This document shows, in pieces, positions 11,336 through 21,800 of a stretch of 64,000 nt of DNA. Position 1 is the first letter of the stretch. Every line of letters starts with the position of its first letter. A model generated the notes under the pieces. It was given only the letters and a program-made list of their open reading frames with translations, ran no database searches and was not told where the DNA came from. This stretch comes from Heterostelium album PN500 (taxonomy: Eukaryota > Evosea > Eumycetozoa > Acytosteliales > Acytosteliaceae), in assembly GCF_000004825.1 (NCBI RefSeq), contig NW_008805085.1:930001-994000 (forward strand). Reading direction: 5' to 3'. The position numbers and the translations under genes are program-made.

Positions 11336-12620
11336 ATGATAAATATAAGTAGAATTAGAGATTTGAAGAAATGTGTTATACCTTTAACATCTAGATCCAT
11401 CTTAAAAGTAAGTGGACCGGATGCTGTGAAGTTGGTTCAAGGATTAACTACCAATAATATGGGTAGATTGGTGGACAGTCAAGCACCGTCGCCTACCTCA
11501 CTCTATACAGGATTTCTCTCGTCGACCGGACGTCTCTTGTTTGATGCAGTGGTTTTCCATCAGCAAAATGTGGAGGTGATCTCTTCTTCGGCGTCGAGAG
11601 TCGCTAAATCCGATGGCAGCAGCGGTGAGCAGCAACTCTTTATCGATGTCGACTCGGAGGTGGCATCACGAGCAATCGAGCATCTTCACTACTACAAAAT
11701 CAGAAACAAGGCAACAATAGAAAATGTCACTGAGGAGTTCGCACTGTTCTCAGTGCTCGACAAGACATACAAATCCGTGAGAAACGACCAACTCTTTGAG
11801 CATCTCAAACAACAGAAATGCACCGTAATGATGGATCCAAGACACGACGCAATGGGTCTAAGAATTTTAGTTCCATCATCAAAGAATTCAAGTATGTAGA
11901 AAAATATATATAATGATAAGAAAGAAATATTTATCAAGATAAACAATTTGTGATTAATGGTTTGTTTTATTTTGTTTCACTTAAGTGAAAAATGAAGTTT
12001 TGTCAAACTACCCAGAAGAGAAAGAAGATGTTTATAATCTCTATCGTGTACAGAATGGTATCCCACAGGGTGTAAAAGATTACTCCTATGATAAGGTTAT
12101 TCCATTGGAATATAATTTCGATCTTCTGAATGGTGTTGACTTCCATAAGGGTTGCTATTTGGGTCAGGAGTTGACGTCGAGAACTCACTACACCGGTTTG
12201 ATCAGAAAGAGACTGTTCCCAGTGGTTATGTCGTCCGATTCTCCTAAAGAACACTCTGTCAAAAAAGAACATCATCTGCTTTTCTCACAGAGTGTAGTTG
12301 ATTCTCTCGATGTCCAGGCACCACCAGCCGATACAGAGTTGAAGATTACCATCCTCACCGGATCGACTTCACCATTCAACGAAAAGCAACCACATCAACA
12401 TAGCAACACACCACCTCCACCACCATCAAGAACAACAGAGAAAGTTATCTCATCATACAACAACATCGGTTTGGCTATTGTCAAAGTTGACCATATTGAT
12501 TCAGCATCGTTCAAATCCACCAACATCAAAGATCCTAAAGGAAGATCATTGGAGCTATTGGAACCATGTTGGTGGTCAAAAGTTGTTGGTATTCAAGTGC
12601 CAACCCAACAGGTTAGCTGA
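11336..12620 (+). CDS. iba57: Mitochondrial iron-sulfur cluster assembly factor IBA57
   Basis: Exons 11336-11891 and 11986-12620 join in phase 1 (GTATGT donor, CTTAAG acceptor) to give 396 residues. IBA57 is a folate-dependent GcvT/YgfZ-family protein that works with ISCA1/ISCA2 to make [4Fe-4S] clusters in mitochondria. The family signature is clear: KGCYLGQE at residues 240-247, with the conserved cysteine at 242, followed by LTSRTHYTG. The N-terminus has the expected SRSILKVSGPDAVKLVQGLTTN and the TGFLSSTGRLLFDAVVF segment of the substrate-binding fold. The start gives a short basic leader (MINISRIRDLKKC) consistent with mitochondrial import. A Pro/His-rich low-complexity insertion lies near residues 315-335, just before the terminal barrel domain; such insertions are common in dictyostelid proteins. 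Confidence 0.92.
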
Positions 12621-13207
12621 GGAATTAGGTAGATGAAAGAGAATGATTCAACCAATACCATACCAATTATCCAATTAATGTATTACATTAATAAAATAAC
12701 ACATTAAAACCATTTAACATCATATTGTCGCACAATAATATTATTTACTTATTTGTTTGTTGAAATGATCATTTTTATTTTGTTTTCATTAGATATACAG
12801 ACTTTTTGAGAAATTTACAACACTTCTAAATAAGTTCAATCAAAAAAATATGTTTTAAAACAATATATTGTTGTGTGGTCAATAATTCTAGTGTTGAAAG
12901 AAAAGTGTAGAATGAAAATAACACACCATTCTATTCAAAAAGGAAATTTTATTAGAATTCAACAGTAATATGATTATCCATTTAAAATCTAACCAAAATA
13001 TTATTGGATATATCTAGACCCCATATATTTTATTGGAACTAATATGGGTTCCGTTGAATTTATCTTTAAGAAAATTAAAAACAAGAAAACTATAAATAGT
13101 GAATCATTTGTTGGAAAGATATCAAATCAAAAACAAAATCAAACAACAAGACAAATTTAAATAATTGTACTTATAAATCTTTGTAAACTATTAATAAATT
13201 CTAAAAA
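12621..13207. other. Intergenic region upstream of the hssA-like gene
   Basis: A 587-bp gap. It is A+T-rich and includes a small imperfect palindrome near 13010-13045 around CCATATATTTTATTGG. No gene is seen. The last 100 bp should be the promoter and leader of the hssA-like gene. Confidence 0.45.
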
Positions 13208-13521
13208 ATGACTTTAATCAGTAAGTTAATTAAAAAAATAATATTGTCCAAAAATAAAAAATTAATAAATAAAAATAAACAGAGGCTATTTCTTTTTTGG
13301 GTAACTCTTTCTCTTTGAAATCATCCACCACAAGTTTAATTTCCTCTTCTGGATCGAATGGTGCTTCTCAAGGATCAAACCAAGTTAGCTGTGGTGGATA
13401 CTCTGGATGTTCAGGATGCTACGGATGCCCAGGTTGCCCAGGTTGCTGTGGTCAACAACAATTTGGAAACGGTGGTGGATTCTATGGAAACAATTGTGGA
13501 CCATGGGGATGTGGTAATTAA
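13208..13521 (+). CDS. hssA-like small Ser/Gly/Cys-rich protein
   Basis: A 13-bp first exon (13208-13220) encodes MTLI plus one base; a 62-bp intron follows, and exon 2 is 13283-13521. The product has 83 residues: MTLIKAISFLGNS, a Ser/Thr-rich segment, SNQVSCGGYSG, then repeats of the form GCxGCPGC and a Gly/Asn tail ending WGCGN. The MTL-x-x-(S/A)IS start, the intron after the fourth codon and the SxxCGG block match the dictyostelid hssA/2C/7E family of small, developmentally regulated proteins, whose biochemical role is unknown. The regularly spaced cysteine pairs are more collagen- or metallothionein-like than in most family members. Assignment to the family is by architecture, not alignment. 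Confidence 0.82.
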
Positions 13522-13729
13522 ATTGTGAACGAACCAGCAACAAAACTAAAACTCATCAGCTTTATTCAATTCACTCTACACCAATAACCACAACAACAAC
13601 TGGGATGTCATAATTAAGTAAATTGTAAATTAATAAAATATGTATTCTACCCAAATATTGTTCCTTTTTTGTCTGTTATTGATTTGTTTAATTATTTATG
13701 TATTATTTATGTCTAACTTTTTTTTTTTT

Positions 13730-14574
13730 TTAAAGTTTCTTTTCAGCCTTTAATTTTTCATATAAAAACAATGAGGATAGTGTCTTTCCATCTGGACTCT
13801 TCTTCCAGAGATCTTCAAGTGGAACGATGTCGAGAGTGATCGATTCATTTTCCTCAAGTGCACCAGTGCATTTGTTTTGAAGTTCGTCGATCTTTGATTG
13901 CTCCAAGGTGTCACGGAAGAGGAACAAACGAATGAATTCGTCGCATCCACCTGGTGATGGGTACATTCCCTCTGCAGTGTCACCATAGGCCAGCTGAGTG
14001 AGATCTACCAGCTTGTCTTCGGTTACTTCGATACCGGTCTCTTCTTTCATCTCCTTGGCAGCGACACCAACGAAATGACCGCTACCGTCCAACATACCGG
14101 CTGGAATCTCACTGTAAGCGAATCTAGCTACTGGTACACGAGATTGAACAGTGAGAACACTGTACTGACGACCTGTCTCTTTTGAGGTGAGGATAACTAA
14201 GATAGCTACCGAACCACCTCTACAAAAGATGATTCCTGGTACTGGTCTGTTCTCTGGCAAAGCTACAACTTCAGCTTTGAACTTGAGGAAACCAACATTC
14301 TTACCAAACATATCGATCGATTGCACTTGAATTGAATTTACTTTAAGTTTATCTTGTGTTTCCATTCTTTTGGTCCATTTTACAAAGTTTGGTGCGCTGA
14401 GTGCCTAATTAATAAGTGATGTATATACATACAATAGTACTATCAGCATCAATCAACCAAACAAACATTCGAAAAATTAAAAAAACAACAACAATTTATA
14501 CATACAGTTTCAGCAGGTATATCAGATGCAAATGTAACAGGTACTGTATTACCTCTAATTGTAATTGTTGACAT
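13730..14574 (-). CDS. Nudix hydrolase, NUDT14-type ADP/UDP-sugar diphosphatase
   Basis: Minus-strand exons 14574-14506 and 14404-13730 join in phase 0 to give 247 residues. The protein resembles the plant NUDT14-type ADP-sugar diphosphatase, which cleaves nucleotide sugars to NMP and sugar phosphate. Diagnostic segments are SEIPAGMLD, GHFVGVAAKEM, EETGIEV, YPSPGGCDEF and IRLFLF, then PLEDLWKKSPDGKTLSSL near the end. The Nudix box is the variant form of this subfamily: the loop after GMLD is one residue longer than the standard G-x5-E-x7-REUxEExGU pattern, and K replaces the usual R before EM-EE. The catalytic EE pair is kept. No targeting signal is evident, so it is probably cytosolic. Confidence 0.86.
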
Positions 14575-15053
14575 TATTGATCTATAATTATTTATCTTCT
14601 TAAAATATTTTAACATATAACAGAATATATTAATTTAATCTATATTTAAATCTTCACCAACAACCATGATCTAAAAATTTGTGCAAAAAAAAATCACAAA
14701 TTTATTTAAATTTTAATTAAAATTTGGGTCACTGTTTTCTCAGAATTAAAAAAGAATTACACCTAAAATAAAACATAATCAAGTGATAATATCTGTTAAC
14801 AGATAAAGATTGTTAAGTAATAGAATTAAATTAAGTGATCCTTGGTCATAGCAGAAAGAACAAGCTTTTTTTGACCATTGTTTAATAGAAGAGTTCTTTT
14901 TTTTTTTTTCGTTTCTAAGTTTGATATCTTGATTTATTTAGTTATTTGTTATTTTTTTCATTATTATATAGTGAATCTACAATTTAGTGGTTGTTATACT
15001 TAATTATTTGTTTTGAATATCCAAATGTGAGTGGTTTATAACTGAATATTGAT
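14575..15053. other. Intergenic region between tandem minus-strand genes
   Basis: A 479-bp gap holding the promoter of the Nudix gene and the 3' end region of psmD6. It has T tracts and short repeats of GATAA/TTATC type at 14780-14830. No gene or structured RNA is seen. Confidence 0.45.
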
Positions 15054-15950
15054 TTAAACATTGATGACACGAGATAACTTTTGGACTCTGTTTAATAAAT
15101 TATCACTTTGTTGCAATGTTTGTTTATACATGGAGTTCTTTGAATCTGATCTTGTTGTCTCTACAACACCAGAGACTCTATCGATTTTACAACTGATTCT
15201 TCCTGCAGAGATGAAACGTGATAACTCTCTGTTAAAAACGAGTTGATTTAAATTGTTATTAGTTATTTGTAAATTCAATCAAACAATCAACAAATCATTA
15301 TTTACCTATCAATAAAATCAAAAGATACACCGAATTGATTGGACATTGATTCTAAACGTACACTAGAGTATGACTCCAAGTATTGGTTGTAACTGAGGAT
15401 TCTGAGTTCTCTGGTCAAGAAACGAGAGTGAGCGGCGAGATAACGGTCGTTCTTGGTCGATTCGGAAAAGTGTGCCAAGTGTACAAAGTATTGGTTGTAC
15501 TCACCGTCGTAGTAGCTGTGGAGCAGCTCACTGAGGTGTGGAACGTCGCCAATCACCGAGAGTACGTCGGGCGAATCGATGACCTTGGTCTTCAACGAGA
15601 CACGATCCAAATGCAACATCGAGGTCAACACGAGATACTCTACAAAGATCGGGTAGTCGATGAACTCGACCGAGGTGAACGATGCCAGTGTATCCAAGTA
15701 CAACTCGGAGGCCTCCTTGAATTTACGAATCGACATTAAATATACAGCTTCATAGGTCTTCAAACGGTTCTTACGGTCCCAGTCACCGCCTTCCTCCACC
15801 AACGATTTGGCCTTCTCCAAGTTACGTGTGATAATATCGTGATCCATCCAGAAGATACCCATACGAATCACTGTAAATATCAAATCCAACTTCTGACCGA
15901 GTGGTACTGTCTTTTCATAGGTTTGTCTATAACTTGAGTATGCTTTATCC

Positions 15951-15981
<31 letters not shown>

Positions 15982-16488
15982 AAAAATGGCAATATAATAT
16001 TAGAAATCATCGTTATAACTTTTTAAAATATTGATCAATAAGTCTGGTATGATTATTTACTTTATCACCAATTCTACAATAGTAATCAGATTTCGCTAGG
16101 AATGCTTCTCTGATTTCAGACTCACCAAAGTTTTCTTCGGCATCTTTTATCTTGAAATTCAACTCTGTCAACTCCTTTTCGTTTTCCACTCTTAATTTCT
16201 CTGATAACTGACGATCCTCTTCCCATTTCAATTGTTCAACTAATTTCTTATAAAGTGGTAACATTTCTAAAAAAATAATTATTAAAAAAAAATAATAACA
16301 AATTAACTTTCAATGATTCTATTCTACTCTATTCCATTTCAATAATAAAATAGCCTGTAGTACATACGATATTTTTCAATCTCTACAAGTAAATCTTTCT
16401 TTACTACAGCATTACTTGGTTGTTGTGTTGCAAGGAATACCAATTCAGATACACGCAAATCTGGTAACTTTTTAATCTCTTCTTCCAT
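15054..16488 (-). CDS. psmD6: 26S proteasome regulatory subunit Rpn7 (PSMD6)
   Basis: Minus-strand exons 16488-16368, 16266-16061, 15949-15306 and 15228-15054 give 381 residues, against 389 in human PSMD6. Rpn7 is a scaffold subunit of the proteasome lid. The N-terminus ([19 protein letters not shown]) and the [30 protein letters not shown] and [14 protein letters not shown] segments are typical of the Rpn7 helical repeats. The C-terminal PCI domain follows, with [35 protein letters not shown] and the winged-helix end [18 protein letters not shown]. Splice phases (1, 0, 2) close the frame exactly. A second proteasome gene, Rpt3, lies about 9 kb away, which looks like coincidence. Confidence 0.95.
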
Positions 16489-17184
16489 TTCTATTTTGTT
16501 GTTTTATTTTAAATAAAAACAACTATAATAATAATATTGAAAAACAAACTTTTTTGAAAAAATAATATAACTGACTAATATTAATAATAATATATAAATT
16601 AAAATGTACACAAAAAATAAAATAAAAATGGATGTGATGTTGATCTTCACTTGGAAGAAAAAAAACTAAAATCAAATTAAAAAAAAAAAATTAATTAAAA
16701 TTTTTAAAAAAAATTAAAAAAATTTGATCAGTTTAATTAAAAACTGTGTGTAGCAAAAAAAGTAGAAAATAATACTACTTTAAAGACTACATTTAATACA
16801 CAAATATTCTAAACTATTCTTTTTACTTTGATGTTGATTTGTTAGAGTATGACAAGTTTGCTTTATTGTCCTTGAATTTATAAAGAGAGAAAGGATAATA
16901 AAATATTAAAAGTGAAGTCAAAATTTTTTTCAATAAAACAGTTGTTTGTTGTCGAAAGAAAGATGACTTTCTTTATTTTCAATGAGAACAAGTTATCAAG
17001 TATTAAAGAGATACTTACTCTCTTCAAAAATGTGTTCTTTGTTATTCACAATTTTTTATCAAAAAAAAAAAAATTTTAATTTTAAATTAAATTTTTTGTA
17101 ATATATTTTTTCATTTGTTTGCAAAACCAGTTCAGTTATTTATAAATAAGTTTATTTCAGAATATTTAAAGATAAATATATTTG
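16489..17184. other. Divergent intergenic region between psmD6 and GDP-fucose synthase
   Basis: A 696-bp gap between divergently transcribed genes, with A and T tracts. A purine-rich AAAGAAAGATGACTTTC segment at about 16956-16972 is partly self-complementary. It should carry both promoters. No coding potential is seen. Confidence 0.5.
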
Positions 17185-18513
<1,329 letters not shown>

Positions 18514-18848
18514 ACATTTTAAAACAAAATACAATCAAACTTATAATTATATGACTTTTTTTTAATATTGAAAGATAATTATTAACTAAAGACATAAGAA
18601 AATGAGGTGAGTCACCCCCTTTTTTAGCATTTTCTCATTTTTTTGTTTTTTTTTTTTTTGAAAAAATAAAATAAAAAACAAAGGTTTATTATTTATTTTT
18701 ATTTTTATTTATTTATTTTTGTTTTTTTTTTTTTGAATTAATTAATAGTAGTAATATCCTCTATAAGATCTTATCATTGTATAATCTATAATCGAGAATA
18801 AGATTTCTTTATCGATTTTGATTTACTATAGATTAAATCTAATTAGCT
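18514..18848. other. Intergenic region upstream of the selenoprotein K gene
   Basis: A 335-bp gap. It contains a short inverted repeat around 18600-18645 (AATGAGGTGAGTC and GCATTTTCTCATT arms) followed by T and A tracts; this may be the 3' processing region of the fucose synthase gene. The part from 18740 is the likely selK promoter and leader. Confidence 0.45.
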
Positions 18849-19320
18849 ATGGATAACTCTTATATTACCAGTAAGCTATTACATTACAACTCATAATTAT
18901 GAATCGGTTACAGTATACTAATAATTTCGATTTTCATTAACTATCTAGAGGATGGTAGGGTAGCACAGAAGACAAATTGGAGGCTATCGATCATTTCCGA
19001 CTATTTTTGGTATTTTTTAAATCAAATCGTATTTTTGTAAGTATTTTTGTTGAATCTAACAAACAAAACCAACAAAAGATCTATATTCTCATTTTATTAT
19101 TACGTCTATTAAACATTACTATAGTTTTGAAACACTCTTTTCGGACCCTGCAACTGAAAAATATAAAAAGAAGCATGGCGATAGAGATAGAAACTATTTA
19201 GGTTGGAATAATGGAAATGGTGGTGGAGGAAACGGAGGAGGTGGTGGAGGTGGCCCTAGAATAAGAACACTTAATCAAGTCGGAAAGGCATGTAGTCCGA
19301 CTGTAGGGTGAGCCAGATAA
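18849..19320 (+). CDS. selk: Selenoprotein K, with an in-frame TGA read as selenocysteine
   Basis: Exons 18849-18870, 18949-19036 and 19125-19320 join in phases 1 and 2. The product has 101 residues with TGA at 19309-19311 read as Sec99, followed by Ala-Arg and TAA. SelK is a small single-pass ER membrane protein involved in ER-associated degradation and palmitoylation. Supporting features, in order: a short luminal start MDNSYITKDGRV; WRLSIISDYFW, which matches the SelK signature WRLS-x-I-x-D-FFW; a membrane span of about residues 21-42; a charged segment; and a long Gly-rich tail with PRIRTLNQVGKACSPTVG then U-A-R. Human SelK likewise has Sec two residues from its end. A SECIS-like hairpin lies downstream at 19552-19596. 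Read as a stop, TGA would remove only three residues. Confidence 0.9.
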
Positions 19321-19323
19321 ACA

Positions 19324-19429
19324 GTCTAGTGCTTAATTAAGCAATTACATTATTGATGTCAAAATTGAACTACTCGTCGTTTTAAATACCGGTACTGACA
19401 ATACAAACTTCAATAATGATGCACTAGAC
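19324..19429 (+). other. Two-stem inverted repeat directly after the SelK stop codon
   Basis: Two perfect 9-bp arms nest here. GTCTAGTGC at 19324-19332 pairs with GCACTAGAC at 19421-19429, and CATTATTGA at 19348-19356 pairs with TCAATAATG at 19410-19418. A further TGTCA at 19357-19361 can pair with TGACA at 19396-19400. It begins three bases after the stop codon of SelK. It lacks an obvious ATGA/GA SECIS core, so it may be a separate structured element in the 3' untranslated region, possibly helping Sec recoding or mRNA stability. Confidence 0.5.
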
Positions 19430-19551
19430 ATTTCGGTAGTTTCGACTTAGTTGATTTCTGGTGGTAAAAGAGCGATCGATATCATTCAACTGACAACAAC
19501 ACAAAACAACTTGTTATCAAATGCAATCAATCAAACTTTACAACTAGAGTG

Positions 19552-19596
19552 ATGATATTTAATATCTTAACCTCAAACAGGCGATATTAGATTGAA
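19552..19596 (+). promoter_or_regulatory. SECIS-like element in the SelK 3' untranslated region
   Basis: ATGA (19552-19555) and TGA (19593-19595) flank a 10-bp helix, 19557-19566 with 19583-19592, containing one G-T wobble. The base of the helix can form the SECIS quartet: T53-A96, G54-A95, A55-G94 and T56-T93 (last two digits of 195xx). An AA at 19569-19570 lies unpaired on the 5' side. CCT (19571-19573) can pair with AGG (19579-19581) to make a short upper stem, as in form 2 SECIS elements. The distance from ATGA to AA (13 nt) and from the TGA codon (about 240 nt) are in the usual range. Helix I below the core is weak as drawn by eye. Confidence 0.8.
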
Positions 19597-19876
19597 AAAT
19601 TCATCTAATCGAACTATCAAATTCACAACTCCCACGATTCACATATGTAAATGAAAATCAATCAAATGAATACATAGTAAAAACAATTATTATTTCTTTC
19701 TAAAGCAAATAAATCTGAAAAAAGATAAATGTAATTAAATATTATATATATATATAAACAAATTTGTCATATGACATCTAATAATTTATTGATCAAATGC
19801 CAACTATATTAATTTATATTAAATTTTAAGATAAAAAGAAAATAAAAAGATAAATTAGATTAGATTAGATTTCTAT

Positions 19877-20621
19877 TTAGTTAGAAGTTGTACAATAGTT
19901 TTGAATACTTACAGAAAATACACTCTCTGATTGATCACCAGAAACTGTTATATCGGATGGATCACCAAATTGTGATGAATATGTTTTCTGTAAAGATCAA
20001 TTTAAAAATCAATTGATTAGTTTTTGAATGAAAATTAATGATATCATTAATATAAAGTAACTGACACATACCAGTAAACATTTGTTATAGTGTGTCAATA
20101 TCGCCAGTTTTGATTGAAAGTGTGGTCTGACCATGTTACAGTAATATTCATAGCCAATAGTCGATGTTGCTTTTTTGTCGTACTTTTTCAATATCTTTCT
20201 TATACCCTCTTGATTCAATTCTACAAAACTCAATAATCTCTCTAAATCTTTCATTGTTGCCACAATTCCAGTTGCATCTTGTGTCTACAATAGATATTAT
20301 ATTAATATCATAATACCAAAATCTATAGATTTCATCATCATCATCCATTCCGTTCATTTGATTTCATACCTTTTCTAAATGTTTAACTTTTCCGGCAATA
20401 TCACGCTCGTTGTCCGTAATGAATTTATCTATCTTTTGAAACTGCTTCCATAAGGATCGCAGAAATGTGGAATTTCTGTCTGTTCTGTGTACTGGTGTGG
20501 TTTGTTTGTTGTTCTTGTCGTCGCACAACTCCATCAATAGTTTCTTTAGCTCTTTATAATCTACATAGTTTGCTTCCCACTCCTCAGTCATATTATTTCT
20601 AAGATATTTTCCATACTTCAT
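19877..20621 (-). CDS. SPX-domain protein
   Basis: Minus-strand exons 20621-20370, 20284-20072 and 19987-19877, all phase 0, give 191 residues. SPX domains bind inositol pyrophosphates and sense phosphate status. The N-terminus MKYGKYLRNNMTEEWEANYVDYKELKKLL is the canonical first SPX helix pair. Later, LEKVTQDATGIVATMKDLERLL, ELNQEGIRKILKKYDK and GYEYYCNMVRPHF are the second and third conserved SPX blocks, including the Lys-rich KKYDK helix. No transporter, EXS, RING or VTC domain follows, so this looks like a stand-alone SPX protein. The last exon can either read through to the stop at 19877 or splice at a GTAAGT (19912-19907) to an unidentified further exon, so the C-terminus is uncertain. 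Confidence 0.85.
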
Positions 20622-21800
20622 TTTCGATGTTGTTACTTGTTTACTATATTACTATTATACTATATATTATATATATTTATATCGTTATTTACACAAAAGA
20701 GAAAAAAAATTAAAAAATTAAATGATTTAAATTACAAAAATAAAATAAAAATAATTGCAAATATTAAAAATTAAAAAAAAAAAGAGTAATTTTAAAAAAT
20801 AAATATATAAATATAACTTGAAAAATGCGATAACTACAATGATTTGAATAAAAAAGGGGGTGAACGTATATGTTGTGTGTGTTGTTTTGTTTTGTTTTGT
20901 TTTGCCGAGTTTACAAAAGTTTGATGATGATTTTTATAAATATATTTATTTTTTTTTAAAACAAATAATATTATAAAAAAATAATAATAACAACAATAAA
21001 TAAGAAAGTTATGTGATGTATATATGTGATATAAATAAATAGTGGTAATATAATAAAAAAGGAAAGAAAAAAAAAAAGAGTTGATTGATTGATTATCGTT
21101 AGGAATCCTTTTGCTATGATTCTTGTTCTTTAAAGTCGATAAGCAAATAAACAAAAACAAACCAGCTAATGTTATTTGGTAGTTGTTATTATTATTTCTT
21201 TTTTTCTGTTCAATGGAGTTTTGTTATTAAGTCGGTTATAAAAATCAAAAAAAAAAAAAGATAGTTTTATTAAATTTATTTATATTTCAATTTTTTGGGT
21301 GGGTTTTTCACCACAACAATATATTTCGGATTAATTTTCCCAAGTTAAAAAAAAAACTTTCTTTCTAATCACAAGTCCAGATTAACAATGATTCCAATTC
21401 CTTGAGTTGAGTCAGCACCACTTTTATTCTGGTTTGTTTTGATTTGTTTTCGTTTGGTTTGCCTACCTATTCTTATCTAGATATTTATCGGTATTGATCA
21501 ACATAATAACAATAAATAATATTAAATGAGAATTCATTATCTAAAAGTAAAGTAAATTTCCTTGAAAAACTGAAAAAAAAAAAAAAAAGTTGTTATGATT
21601 TTAACATTATATATAATTATATTATTATTTTATTTAATTTTTAATTTTAATTTATTTTGTTTTGTTTTTTAGAGCAAACACTCTACATCTCTTTCTTAAT
21701 TAGAGTTAGAGTTATGATTGAATTCATTTGGTTGGTTGTTTTTTGTTTTTTTCTTTAATATTACTTCTTCGACTCGTGTGTTTCGCTTCGTTTCTTTTGA
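20622..21800. other. 1.2 kb intergenic region
   Basis: Extremely A+T-rich with TTTTG and A runs. It holds the promoter of the SPX gene on its left. A short segment at 21370-21430 has mixed composition and codes for about 19 residues ending in a stop on the minus strand, but no matching upstream exon was found. Nothing else is supported. Confidence 0.5.

Noticed and set aside
19324-19429. This hairpin as the main SECIS element
   Set aside because: It lacks a clear ATGA/GA core with an unpaired AA at the right distance. The hairpin at 19552-19596 fits the SECIS pattern much better.
21360-21560. Possible small minus-strand gene ending in GIGIIVNLDL
   Set aside because: The segment is open and well composed, but the only upstream exon I could join needs a 38-bp intron and a different frame. 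It was left out of the gene list.
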